From positions 2,976,001-3,040,000 of the forward strand of contig NZ_CP028136.1 in assembly GCF_003024155.1 (NCBI RefSeq): a stretch of DNA of 64,000 nt, read 5' to 3'. A program made the translations under genes and the position numbers. The notes under the pieces were generated by a model that did not search any database, was not told where the DNA came from, and was given only the letters and a program-made list of their open reading frames with translations. Below, one piece after another: positions 1 through 8,316 of the stretch (position 1 is its first letter; each line of letters starts with the position of its first letter). This DNA comes from Christiangramia fulva (lineage in GTDB: Bacteria; Bacteroidota; Bacteroidia; Flavobacteriales; Flavobacteriaceae).

Positions 1-46
1 ATCTCAGGTCTCTTCTAAACCAGAATATGTTCACCTGCTGACTCAT
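1..46 (-). CDS. Deoxyribodipyrimidine photolyase/cryptochrome, N-terminal fragment
   Basis: Only the first 15 codons lie in the window; the gene runs off the left edge on the minus strand. They read MSQQVNIFWFRRDLR, the classic N-terminus of the photolyase/cryptochrome family, in which NIFWFRRDLR opens the antenna-binding domain. The ATG shares its A with the stop codon of the upstream SDR gene (TGATG), so translation is probably coupled. SRPBCC, SDR and photolyase genes are often neighbours in Flavobacteriia, which supports the call. CPD photolyase, (6-4) photolyase and cryptochrome cannot be told apart from this fragment. Confidence 0.8.
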   Translation of the reverse strand, partial: MSQQVNIFWFRRDLR

Positions 47-741
47 CAATTCACATTCAGTGTGGAAAGACCTCCATCAATTCCTAAAACCTGTCCGGTG
101 ATCCAGCTGCTGTCTTCACTTAAAAGAAAGGCTGCCAGACTGGCGATATCTTTAGGTTTTCCTATGCGTTTTAATGGATGTCTCTGATCCATTTTTTTAA
201 TTTTTTCTTCATTTGAAAGTATTTTTTCAGCTAATGGGGTATGGGTTAGAGAAGGAGCTATCACATTCACCCTAAAAGAAGGCGCATATTCAGCCGCCAA
301 TGATTTGGCGAAACCTTCAATAGCGCCCTTGGCAGCAGCTACACTGGTATGAAAGGGCATTCCGGTTTGAACTGCGACGGTGCTGAAAAAGATCAGACTT
401 GCCTGCTCAGATTTCTTCAATTTTGGCAGAATTCCCTGGAGACATCTCACCATTCCAAAGAAATTTAAGTTCATTTCCTGTTCAAAATGCGAAGGTTTGA
501 TCATTTTAAATGGTTTGAGATCAATACTACCGGGACAGTAAACAAACCCATCAATTGTATCGGGGAGGTCCAGTTCTGCAATATCATCTTCCAGAACGTC
601 AAATTTCAGGTGCCGGATCTTGTCTGAAAGATTTTCTTTGTTCCGCGAGGCCACGATTACCGAATTTTCAGCAGCCAGAATTTCGGCGAGTTCCCTTCCT
701 ATTCCGGTGGAACCTCCAATAAGTAATATATTCTTTTTCAT
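46..741 (-). CDS. SDR-family protein lacking the catalytic tyrosine
   Basis: This 231-residue protein has a Rossmann fold of the short-chain dehydrogenase family: the nucleotide-binding motif GGSTGIG lies at residues 9-15 and the C-terminal GQVLGIDGG is typical. The active site is unusual. The expected YxxxK is V134-AAA-K138, so the catalytic Tyr is Val, and the NNAG motif is replaced by CPG at 69-71; Ser120 is in place of the catalytic Ser. It may therefore bind NAD(P)(H) without normal SDR chemistry. It sits between an SRPBCC gene and a photolyase and overlaps the latter by one base. The substrate is unknown. Confidence 0.85.
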   Translation of the reverse strand: MKKNILLIGGSTGIGRELAEILAAENSVIVASRNKENLSDKIRHLKFDVLEDDIAELDLPDTIDGFVYCPGSIDLKPFKMIKPSHFEQEMNLNFFGMVRCLQGILPKLKKSEQASLIFFSTVAVQTGMPFHTSVAAAKGAIEGFAKSLAAEYAPSFRVNVIAPSLTHTPLAEKILSNEEKIKKMDQRHPLKRIGKPKDIASLAAFLLSEDSSWITGQVLGIDGGLSTLNVN

Positions 742-808
742 TTTTTAATGTTTTCCCTCGGAAAAGTTTCGGATTACTGGTAAAAAATTTTGGTTCGTTT
801 CCTGATAA

Positions 809-1315
809 TTAATTCAAAATATCCTGTTTAAGGGTAGGTTCATTTTCCGTTTCTTTGAATTCACCGAAGATTTCAATCAATTTTTTCCTTCGATATTCAA
901 AGATTTCGGCCAGTTTGGGTTTCACCAGAAAAGGATGCGTGAATTGCCCGATTTTTCCGAAGGGAAGTTTGTAGTCTATGATATCTTCCATCTCCACGCC
1001 ACCGGGAATTGATTTGAGAAAATGTTTATGATGCCACATTTTGTAAGGGCCAAAGCGCTGCTCATCTACAAAATATTCACCTTCTTTTACATGGGTAATT
1101 TCGGTGATCCATTTTGTTTTAATGCCTCCAACAGGAGAAACAAGATACTGGATGATCTGCCCCGGGAACATTTCGCGATCACCTCCTGAAAGGATTTCAA
1201 AACCCATGTAATCTGGCGTGATTACCTTAAGGTTCTTTGGATCTGATAAAAAATTCCAGGCTTCCTCCCGGGAAATAGGCAATTTTTGAATGCTGTGTAA
1301 AGTGTAAATTTTCAT
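809..1315 (-). CDS. SRPBCC (START-like) family protein
   Basis: The product has 168 residues. Its N-terminal LPISREEAWNFLSDPKNL is typical of the SRPBCC/polyketide-cyclase-like fold, a helix-grip barrel with a hydrophobic cavity. An in-frame ATG lies 21 bases further upstream, but MKIYTLHS is preferred as the start because a TACCTTTA element resembling the -7 box (1322-1329) falls between the two. The gene is first in the minus-strand unit with the SDR and photolyase genes. In this family neighbourhood such proteins are annotated only as SRPBCC or, loosely, cell-division inhibitors. The ligand is unknown. Confidence 0.85.
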   Translation of the reverse strand: MKIYTLHSIQKLPISREEAWNFLSDPKNLKVITPDYMGFEILSGGDREMFPGQIIQYLVSPVGGIKTKWITEITHVKEGEYFVDEQRFGPYKMWHHKHFLKSIPGGVEMEDIIDYKLPFGKIGQFTHPFLVKPKLAEIFEYRRKKLIEIFGEFKETENEPTLKQDILN

Positions 1316-1457
1316 CAGATGTAAAGGTAGTAGCAAAAATGTTTAAAATAAAGTAATAAAAGTTAAACAAAAATTAAATAATAGTTGATTTTTAATTTTA
1401 TTGAGGCTAAATCTTCTTCTTTTATTAGTTATATTTATAAGACTAAACTCATTAAAA

Positions 1458-2303
1458 ATGAAAGAATTACAATTGCTTTTTTTAGTCTTGACCACAGCAG
1501 TTATGTCTGCTCAGGTTGAGGCTCCACAACCAAGTCCGCAGGGAAAGATCCAACAGAAAGTAGGTCTTACCGATGTGGCAATAGAATATTCCCGCCCCGG
1601 AATGAAGGGCAGGACCATTTTTGGTGATCTTGTTCCCTATGGGGAACTCTGGCGTACCGGAGCTAATGCCAATACCACAATTAGTTTTAGCGATGACGTT
1701 ACTATTGAGGGGAATACCCTAAAGGCAGGGAAGTACGCTATTTATACTGTTCCCAGGGAAAAAAACTGGCAGGTGATCTTTTATAAGAACACCGATAACT
1801 GGGGAGTTCCACAGGAATGGGACGAATCTAAAGTTGCCTTAAAGGCTACAGCTGAGGTTGACGAACTTCCTTTTGATGTGGAAACATTCACTATCTTTTT
1901 AAATAATCTTACCAATGATTCGGGAGTTCTTGAATTTGTTTGGGCCAATAAAATAGCCTCACTGCCTTTTCAGGTACCTACTGAAAAAAAGGCCATGGCC
2001 AGTATAGATCGTATAATGAATGGACCTACAGCTAATGATTATTTTTCGGCGGCGGCATATTATCACGATGCCGGCAAAGATCTGAATAAAGCTTATGAAT
2101 GGATCAAAAAAGCAGCCGAAATGGCTGGGGAAGATGCATACTGGGTATTCCGAAAAAAATCTTTGATTGAAGCCGATCTTGGTAAAAAACAGGAGGCTAT
2201 CGCAAGCGCGAAAAGATCTCTTGCTTCCGCTAAAAAGAATGGAAATCCCGATTATGTAAAACTTAATGAAGATTCCCTCAAAGAATGGGGCGCCATGAAA
2301 TAG
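1458..2303 (+). CDS. DUF2911 exported protein with TPR-like tail
   Basis: The product has 281 residues. It starts with MKELQLLFLVLTTAVMSAQ, a signal peptide whose cleavage likely falls after SAQ. A DUF2911 domain follows at about 25-170, recognisable from VGLTDVAIEYSRPGMKGR and the LWRTGANANTTISF segment. The C-terminal 100 residues are helical and TPR-like (YFSAAAYYHDAGKDLNKAYE). An upstream in-frame ATG at 1401 would put a second hydrophobic stretch before the signal peptide and is unlikely. DUF2911 proteins are common in Bacteroidota and of unknown function. The gene is monocistronic: a divergent gene lies upstream and a hairpin follows. Confidence 0.9.
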   Translation: MKELQLLFLVLTTAVMSAQVEAPQPSPQGKIQQKVGLTDVAIEYSRPGMKGRTIFGDLVPYGELWRTGANANTTISFSDDVTIEGNTLKAGKYAIYTVPREKNWQVIFYKNTDNWGVPQEWDESKVALKATAEVDELPFDVETFTIFLNNLTNDSGVLEFVWANKIASLPFQVPTEKKAMASIDRIMNGPTANDYFSAAAYYHDAGKDLNKAYEWIKKAAEMAGEDAYWVFRKKSLIEADLGKKQEAIASAKRSLASAKKNGNPDYVKLNEDSLKEWGAMK

Positions 2304-2316
2304 AAAAAATTAAAGA

Positions 2317-2423
2317 CTGCCTGAAATTTTTAATTTCCCAACGCTGAAACTATTATAAAATCTGCTTAGATTTTCAAAAATGGATTTTAATTTCAGGGTG
2401 CTGATTTAAAAAATTTCGGGCAG
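2317..2423. terminator. Long nested hairpin between convergent genes
   Basis: Three nested inverted repeats share one centre: an outer 15-bp stem (2317-2331 with 2409-2423, one G-U pair), a middle CTGAAA/TTTCAG stem (2344-2349 with 2391-2396) and an inner AAAATCT/AGATTTT hairpin (2357-2374). A T-run follows on the plus strand (2426-2431). It separates the DUF2911 gene from the convergent Gfo/Idh gene and is probably a bidirectional terminator, though much longer than usual. Confidence 0.6.
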
Positions 2424-2429
2424 CTCTTT

Positions 2430-3404
2430 TTACAGGTCATATTCCAGAGCGATCTCTTTTCGAATGGCATCGAGCAATCCTATAAGATCAAGGCTGGAAT
2501 TAAAACTCATTTTCTCACTTTCGGTTTTACCTTCGAGCAGCATTTGAGTTACATGCTCAGCCTCGTAAAAATAGCCGGTGGTATTTACATCAAACTCTTT
2601 AACCCATTTTTCCTCGTTCATCAGAATATTTATCGAAGAGGGTTCATGAAAGCGTGAATTAATAAAAATATTTCCTTTTTCAAGTTCTATTTCAGCTGTG
2701 GTTGGAGTCTTTTTAAGAACGGTAGATTCCAGCAGCGCAGTAGCGCCGTTTTTATAATGGAATTTTATTTCGCAGCTGCTGTCAACCCCGGTTTCAGCAA
2801 ATTTAGCTTCTGCTTCAATTTTATCGGGTTTTCCCAGTAAGGAATAAGCAAGGAAAACAGGATAAATTCCTATATCAAGAAGGCTTCCGCCACCCAGGGA
2901 TTTATTAAAAAGTCGGCCGTTTACATCAAATTCAGCAGGAAAGCCAAAATCGGCCTTTATGCTCTTTATTTTGCCCATTTTACCTGAATTGATCTCCATA
3001 AGCATAAATTCGAAGTGGGGCAGGAAGCGGGTCCACATGGCTTCCATAAGAAAAACCTTGTTTTCACGTGCAGTTTTGATCATTTCTTTAACCTCCTCGG
3101 TATTCATCGCAAAAGGTTTTTCGCAAAGTACGGCGATTCCTTTTTTCATACAGGCCACTGAAATAGAATGATGCAAAACGTGAGGCGTGGCCACGTAAAC
3201 CACATCCACCGCTTTATCTTCCATCAATTCTTCATAAGATCCATAGGCTTTCTGCGCCTGATATTCTTTTTTAAAAGCTTCTGCCTTTTCAAGATTCCTG
3301 CTTGCCACGGCATAAAGCTCCGCATTTTGAACCACAAGCAGGTCTTTCGCAAATTTATTTGCGATCTTACCAAGGCCTACGATTCCCCATTTTATCTTCT
3401 TCAT
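2430..3404 (-). CDS. Gfo/Idh/MocA family NAD(P)-dependent dehydrogenase
   Basis: The product has 324 residues. It has an N-terminal Rossmann domain with GIVGLGKIANKFA (about residues 8-20) and the family motif CEKPFAMN near residue 94, then a C-terminal alpha/beta domain with GGGSLLDIGIYPV around 171-183. Family members oxidise or reduce sugars, inositols or trans-dihydrodiols; this one resembles the dihydrodiol-dehydrogenase-like branch. It is the last gene of the PIG-L, microprotein, symporter, Gfo/Idh unit and overlaps the symporter by four bases (ATGA). A role in catabolism of the imported compound is inferred from context. Confidence 0.9.
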   Translation of the reverse strand: MKKIKWGIVGLGKIANKFAKDLLVVQNAELYAVASRNLEKAEAFKKEYQAQKAYGSYEELMEDKAVDVVYVATPHVLHHSISVACMKKGIAVLCEKPFAMNTEEVKEMIKTARENKVFLMEAMWTRFLPHFEFMLMEINSGKMGKIKSIKADFGFPAEFDVNGRLFNKSLGGGSLLDIGIYPVFLAYSLLGKPDKIEAEAKFAETGVDSSCEIKFHYKNGATALLESTVLKKTPTTAEIELEKGNIFINSRFHEPSSINILMNEEKWVKEFDVNTTGYFYEAEHVTQMLLEGKTESEKMSFNSSLDLIGLLDAIRKEIALEYDL

Positions 3405-5104
3405 GTTGTTTTAAGAGTTTTATTCTGTTTACTTCCAAATTGAATCATAAAAGAAAGAGCGATTACCAGGGAACATCCCAGCACATTAAGCCAAAGATAA
3501 GGCATGATATCAAGATTAAAAACGATGATCACCACGATCTGAGTAATTATTGCGGAAATGAATACCGCATTACTTTTGATTTTTTTAAAGAAAAACGCCA
3601 GTAGAAAGATCCCCAGTACATTCCCGTAAAAAATGCTCCCCACGATATTGACAAACTGAATGAGGTTATCAAAAAGATTAGCTATACTGGCAAAGGCAAT
3701 GGCAATTAACCCCCACATTAAAGTAAACCATTTTGTGGCTTCGAGATAATGTTCCTCACTTTCAGACTTTTTGATGCTCCTTCTATAGATATCAATCGTG
3801 GTGGTTGAGGCCAGCGCATTCAATTCAGAAGCCGTAGAAGACATTGCCGCAGAAAGAATTACCGCCAGTAAAAGTCCTATTAATCCTTTAGGAAGATTAT
3901 GAAGGATGAAATGTATAAACACATAATCTTTATCATTGCTTTCGGCATCGACATCAGAGGCATCAATAAACATGCGGGCTTCTTCACGCAAATTATTTTC
4001 ATTTTCCTGAAGTTGATTATAATTTTTTTTGAAATTGGCAATTTCAGCCTTGCTCATTGTGGATTCATTCTCGGCATAGTAAAGACTGAGCTGTTGTTTT
4101 TTCTCCTGATTATTCCTGTTTTCGACCATGAGATCCTGGTACTGTTCAGAAAATTGGGAATTAAGAACAGTCTGGGTAGCCGCGGGATTGAAGTTAAGCG
4201 GTGCCTCATGAAACTGGTAAAAAACAAAGACCATCACTCCAACCAGCAGGATGAAGAACTGAAGAGGAACTTTTAAAAGTCCGTTGAAGATCATTCCCAG
4301 CTGACTTTCCCTTACGGAGCCGCCCGAAAGATATCGTTGTACCTGGCTTTGATCGGTTCCAAAATAGGCGAGGGCGAGAAAAGTTCCGCCAATGAGTCCA
4401 CTCCAGAGGGTATATCGGTTTTCCAGGTCAAAAGAAAAATCGAGTATATCCATTTTACCACCGGTTCCGGCAATTTCAAGAGCTTTGGTAAAATTCACCG
4501 AATCTGGCAGGTAATTTAGTATGATGAAAAAAGTAACGACCATCCCCGTTAAGATCACTGCCATTTGTTGTTTGTGGGTTACACTTACCGCTTTAGTACC
4601 TCCAGAAACCGTGTAAATTATTACCAGCAATCCAATTATTACCGTAAGAGAGGTCAAATGCCAACCCAGAACCGCCGATAAAATAATAGCCGGTGCGAAA
4701 ATTGTTATTCCGGCAGCAAGTCCTCTTTGAACCAGGAATAAAAAAGCGGTGAGGGTGCGGGTTTTTCGGTCAAAACGACTTTCGAGGTATTCATAGGCTG
4801 TATACACTTTCAGCCGGTGATAAATAGGAATAAATACGATACAGATAATGATCATGGCTATTGGGAGCCCAAAATAGAACTGGACAAATCCCATCCCGTC
4901 GTGGTAGGCCTGGCCGGGTGTGGAAAGAAAGGTGATCGCACTCGCCTGAGTTGCCATTACCGATAAACCGATGGTCCACCATTTGGCATCTTTTCCGCCT
5001 CCAATAAAATCGTGCACATTTTTACTGCCGCGTGATTTGTAAACTCCATACCAAACAATGAAGGTAATCGTTCCTATGAGTATGACCCAGTCTATCAGCT
5101 GCAT
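3401..5104 (-). CDS. Sodium:solute symporter (SSS family)
   Basis: The 567-residue protein has about 13 membrane helices in the LeuT-like fold of the SSS family. Visible family segments are the N-terminal WVILIGTITFIVWYGVYKSR, the GTDQSQVQRYLSG segment and the Na+-site helix GLLLAVILSAAMSSTASELN. A hydrophilic, Glu/Gln-rich coiled-coil insertion of about 90 residues (roughly 300-390) lies just before that helix. The neighbours, a PIG-L deacetylase and a Gfo/Idh dehydrogenase, suggest an N-acylated sugar or related compound as substrate, but this is inference. A 37-residue membrane ORF ends one base before the start codon and could be a small subunit. Confidence 0.92.
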   Translation of the reverse strand: MQLIDWVILIGTITFIVWYGVYKSRGSKNVHDFIGGGKDAKWWTIGLSVMATQASAITFLSTPGQAYHDGMGFVQFYFGLPIAMIIICIVFIPIYHRLKVYTAYEYLESRFDRKTRTLTAFLFLVQRGLAAGITIFAPAIILSAVLGWHLTSLTVIIGLLVIIYTVSGGTKAVSVTHKQQMAVILTGMVVTFFIILNYLPDSVNFTKALEIAGTGGKMDILDFSFDLENRYTLWSGLIGGTFLALAYFGTDQSQVQRYLSGGSVRESQLGMIFNGLLKVPLQFFILLVGVMVFVFYQFHEAPLNFNPAATQTVLNSQFSEQYQDLMVENRNNQEKKQQLSLYYAENESTMSKAEIANFKKNYNQLQENENNLREEARMFIDASDVDAESNDKDYVFIHFILHNLPKGLIGLLLAVILSAAMSSTASELNALASTTTIDIYRRSIKKSESEEHYLEATKWFTLMWGLIAIAFASIANLFDNLIQFVNIVGSIFYGNVLGIFLLAFFFKKIKSNAVFISAIITQIVVIIVFNLDIMPYLWLNVLGCSLVIALSFMIQFGSKQNKTLKTT

Positions 5105-5105
5105 A

Positions 5106-5219
5106 TCAGGTGAAATGATTCATTATGTAATAAAAAGCAATAATGTAAATGACATTCGCAACAATGACGACGGTATAGCTGGTTTTCCACTCGTATTTTT
5201 CGGGTTGATCCTGCTCCAT
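5106..5219 (-). CDS. 37-residue single-helix membrane microprotein
   Basis: The reading frame begins at the base after the PIG-L stop codon (TAAATG) and stops one base before the symporter ATG (TGATATG), so it fills the gap exactly. The peptide has a hydrophilic N-terminus MEQDQPEKYEWKTS and one hydrophobic helix, TVVIVANVIYIIAFYYI, followed by MNHFT. The tight spacing argues for translation as part of the operon. Several SSS transporters are encoded with small membrane partners (the YjcH/ActP, YhdT/PanF and DUF4212 pairs), which makes an accessory role plausible; this peptide is far shorter than those and I do not recognise a named family. Confidence 0.7.
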   Translation of the reverse strand: MEQDQPEKYEWKTSYTVVIVANVIYIIAFYYIMNHFT

Positions 5220-7709
5220 TTATTTTCCTATAGAGATTAAATTGGCAAAAAGGCGATAAGCCCCCGGAACAGCAGCCGGGAATTGCCTGAAAAAGCTCAA
5301 GCCGGTGTAAATATAATAGCCCTGCCCATATTTTGCGACCAGCAGGCTTCCGTCTAACTGGTTTTCTCCGGTATCGTGCATGCCTAAAATGGGGATGAAT
5401 TCTTCGCTCCAGGTGTCGGGGAAATACAGGCCACGTTCCTGTACCCAATCTTGAAAATCGGCTTTGCTAAGCTTATTTGGCGAATTTAAAATTTCATGTT
5501 CAGGAGCCAGGAAGGTAACTTCAGCATCTTCTTCGGTAACCCGGTCCCGTGATATATGCAGGCTGTACGGCGAAAGATTTTCGGTAACCAAACCCCGGTT
5601 GGTATTATACTGTACGATCATCGTTCCGCCGTTTTTCACGTAATCGAACAATTCCTGTTGTTTAAATTTTAAATTTTCATCAACGTTATAAGCCCGTATT
5701 CCCACAACCACGGCATCAAAATTTTGCAGTCGCGCTGCGGTGATATCTTCCGGTTTTATTTTGGTAACCTTATAACCAATTTGTTCAAGGCTCTCGGGCA
5801 CTACTTCTCCAACACCTTCAATATAAGCGATATTCTCACCTTTTTTTGAAATTTTTAGCTTTACCAGTTTTAATCTTGCCGTAGTTACAATATTCTGATT
5901 GGGGATATGATTATAGCTTATTTTTTCAAGTTGCTTGTCGTATATTCTATCGCCGATTTTCACTTTCGGAATAAGCTGAGTTTCACTTTGTCCTTCAGGA
6001 GGTGTGATTTTGAATTTCAAATTTGCCTGTCCGCCATCCTGTAAAATGGAAAAATTTTCCTGCACGGGTTCAATTTTCCACTCCTTTCCGGCGTCTAACG
6101 AAAGTGTTCCCCTAATATCATTTTTATGCGCGGTAAGAGTGATAGTGATCTCCTGCGGTTCCTGATTGTTAAAGATGAGGACATCGTTTTTAAAACTGAT
6201 ATCCACCGGAGGTACGATCTCAAAATTTTCAAAAGTCTCTCCTTTTACATTGTCGTTATATTTGTAAACTACCGGGGTTGTAAACGAAAGTGGCGTAGCG
6301 TTTATGGAAATATGAAAAATAGCTTTTGTCTTTAAAGGTGTTTCGGGTAAACCTCTAAGCTGTTGATCTTGTACTGTGTACATTCCCACACTTCCGGGAT
6401 TTTTTAACCAGTAAGGAGTTGTATAATCTTCATCGGAAGGAATTTTAAAGTTCAGCGTATTTTCCCAGTCTTCATTATCCTGAAGGATCACATTTGGTTC
6501 AACTTTGGAATTATTTGGGGATAATTCCACAGATTCCAGTTTCATTACAGAATTGCTGCGGTTGATGGCTTCCAAATGCACGGGAATAATTTCTGAAGGT
6601 GTTATCGACGACTGATTTGCGGCAGCTTCAAGATAAAGCCCGGCGCAGGCATAGATAATATCTTTTATTTCTTCAGATTTTATCTTTCTCCAGTGATCAT
6701 TCTTTAAGTTTTGGATAAGGGAATAAGCTTGTAGGAGTTGCGGTAAACTTTTCTGCGGATGTTCAAAATCAAAATTATCTTCTACCGCGTAAAGAATTTT
6801 CCCTATCGCCTGTCCTCCTTCAATACGGCTCCAGGTGGTATCTATGCCTGCGAAAACACTTTCCGAATTTTCAGGCATTTCTCCTTTTAAAAGTTCCAGA
6901 TATTCAATTTGTTTACCGCGGCTTCCCGTGCTGCCAAATCCCTGTGATTTATGTTGACTGCGGCTTAATGCTGCGATTTCGGGATTTGAAAGTCCTTTCA
7001 TTGGGAAATAAGTTCCGGTATCAAAACTTATGAATTTTGACTTGTCGGCCTTTTCAAAAGCTTCATCGCCCCCATAAAACCAGGGAGAAGTATTAAAAAA
7101 CAAACGTTTTGGCTGATATGGATCCACATATTCCAATTGTTGCGGAAATGCCGATTTTTTTGCTGCAAGATCAAAGGCTTCGACGCTTAACATTGCCGAA
7201 GAAGTATGATGGCCATGCGTGGTGCCGGGAGTTCTGTGGTCAAATCGGTTTATGATCACATCTGGCTGAAATTTCCTTATAACCCAAATCACATCACTTA
7301 AAACTTCATTTTTATCCCAAATTTTCAGGGTTTCTGAAGGTGTTTTGGAATATCCAAAGTCATTGGCACGGGTAAAAAACTGCTGTCCATCATCTATTCT
7401 GCGTGCTCCAAGCAATTCCTCGGTACGAATCACACCCAGTTTTTCCCTGAGTTCGGGACCGATAAGATTTTGGCCACCATCTCCACGGGTCATGGAGAGA
7501 TAGGCGGTTCGTGCATGTTTAGCGTTTGAGAAATAGGATATTAAACGCGTATTCTCATCATCGGGATGGGCTCCTACATAGAGAACAGAACCTAAAAAAT
7601 TCAGTTTCTGGATATGCTCAAATATGTCTGAAGAACTCCATTTTTCGGGAGCCTGCGCTCTTATAACAGAAAGACTTAAAAGGAAAACAGCAATAAAAAG
7701 TTTTCTCAT
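5220..7709 (-). CDS. PIG-L (LmbE-like) deacetylase family, exported, multidomain
   Basis: The product has 829 residues. A signal peptide (MRKLFIAVFLLSLSVIRAQA) precedes a PIG-L/LmbE domain at about 35-290 with the zinc motif AHPDDE (H48, D50, D51). In the family this domain is a Zn-dependent N-deacetylase acting on N-acetylglucosamine-type conjugates or mycothiol precursors. The middle looks like beta-sandwich domains. The last 200 residues (DAVVVGIRAYNVDE, YVKNGGTMIVQYNTN) resemble a glutamine-amidotransferase-like fold. It heads an operon with a microprotein, an SSS symporter and a Gfo/Idh dehydrogenase, consistent with periplasmic deacylation followed by uptake. The substrate is not determined. 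Confidence 0.9.
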   Translation of the reverse strand: MRKLFIAVFLLSLSVIRAQAPEKWSSSDIFEHIQKLNFLGSVLYVGAHPDDENTRLISYFSNAKHARTAYLSMTRGDGGQNLIGPELREKLGVIRTEELLGARRIDDGQQFFTRANDFGYSKTPSETLKIWDKNEVLSDVIWVIRKFQPDVIINRFDHRTPGTTHGHHTSSAMLSVEAFDLAAKKSAFPQQLEYVDPYQPKRLFFNTSPWFYGGDEAFEKADKSKFISFDTGTYFPMKGLSNPEIAALSRSQHKSQGFGSTGSRGKQIEYLELLKGEMPENSESVFAGIDTTWSRIEGGQAIGKILYAVEDNFDFEHPQKSLPQLLQAYSLIQNLKNDHWRKIKSEEIKDIIYACAGLYLEAAANQSSITPSEIIPVHLEAINRSNSVMKLESVELSPNNSKVEPNVILQDNEDWENTLNFKIPSDEDYTTPYWLKNPGSVGMYTVQDQQLRGLPETPLKTKAIFHISINATPLSFTTPVVYKYNDNVKGETFENFEIVPPVDISFKNDVLIFNNQEPQEITITLTAHKNDIRGTLSLDAGKEWKIEPVQENFSILQDGGQANLKFKITPPEGQSETQLIPKVKIGDRIYDKQLEKISYNHIPNQNIVTTARLKLVKLKISKKGENIAYIEGVGEVVPESLEQIGYKVTKIKPEDITAARLQNFDAVVVGIRAYNVDENLKFKQQELFDYVKNGGTMIVQYNTNRGLVTENLSPYSLHISRDRVTEEDAEVTFLAPEHEILNSPNKLSKADFQDWVQERGLYFPDTWSEEFIPILGMHDTGENQLDGSLLVAKYGQGYYIYTGLSFFRQFPAAVPGAYRLFANLISIGK

Positions 7710-7776
7710 GAAGTGCTGGGTTTTACCAAATATAAAAACTTTAAGTTCGGAACAGGGAATTTTTTATCTTCTTTTA

Positions 7777-8316
7777 TTAAAGAGCATCCTTTCCTTCATC
7801 TGAATAGCCATGATGTTCTTTTAAGGAAACCGCCTTTTGTAGAAGCAGGTTGTTTGGGTAGGTGATAAGTTCGCCTTCTTTGGTTCTCAAATGTAAATGA
7901 AAGGCTTTGATGTCTTCAATGACCGCTTCAATAGGAAGATCCTTATCATGAATTTTAATGGTATCTCCAATTTTATAAGGAAATGAAAAAAACATGATGA
8001 TCCCTGAAGTGATATTGCTCAGGATAGACCAGATCGCGAAAAGTGCCACCCCAATAACGGCAAAAACCGAAGAAAATATAAGGGCTAATTGTGTGAGCTC
8101 CATTCCCCAGGCGATGGCCATTAAAAAAATAGCGATAAGGATTACCAGGATGTTGATGTATTTCAGCATCAAACGGGTGCGTGTCAAATTGATCTCACTT
8201 CTTTTTCCCACCCGATGTGCCGATTTTCGCAGGATGTATTGAATAAGGATAAGCAGGATCAAAACGACCAGGCTGTAAATAAGCTCTTGTTTATATGAAT
8301 AGAAAATTTCGTACAT
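7777..8316 (-). CDS. Small MscS-family mechanosensitive channel
   Basis: The 179-residue protein has one N-terminal helix (LIYSLVVLILLILIQYIL), two further helices (YINILVILIAIFLMAIAWGM and LALIFSSVFAVIGVALFAIW) and the MscS pore and beta-domain signature NITSGIIMFFSFPYKIGDTI. It is a minimal MscS-like channel for release of solutes under hypo-osmotic stress and lacks the larger C-terminal chamber of E. coli MscS (286 residues). Its start overlaps the stop of the lipoprotein gene by one base (TGATG), so the two are coupled. Confidence 0.9.
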   Translation of the reverse strand: MYEIFYSYKQELIYSLVVLILLILIQYILRKSAHRVGKRSEINLTRTRLMLKYINILVILIAIFLMAIAWGMELTQLALIFSSVFAVIGVALFAIWSILSNITSGIIMFFSFPYKIGDTIKIHDKDLPIEAVIEDIKAFHLHLRTKEGELITYPNNLLLQKAVSLKEHHGYSDEGKDAL

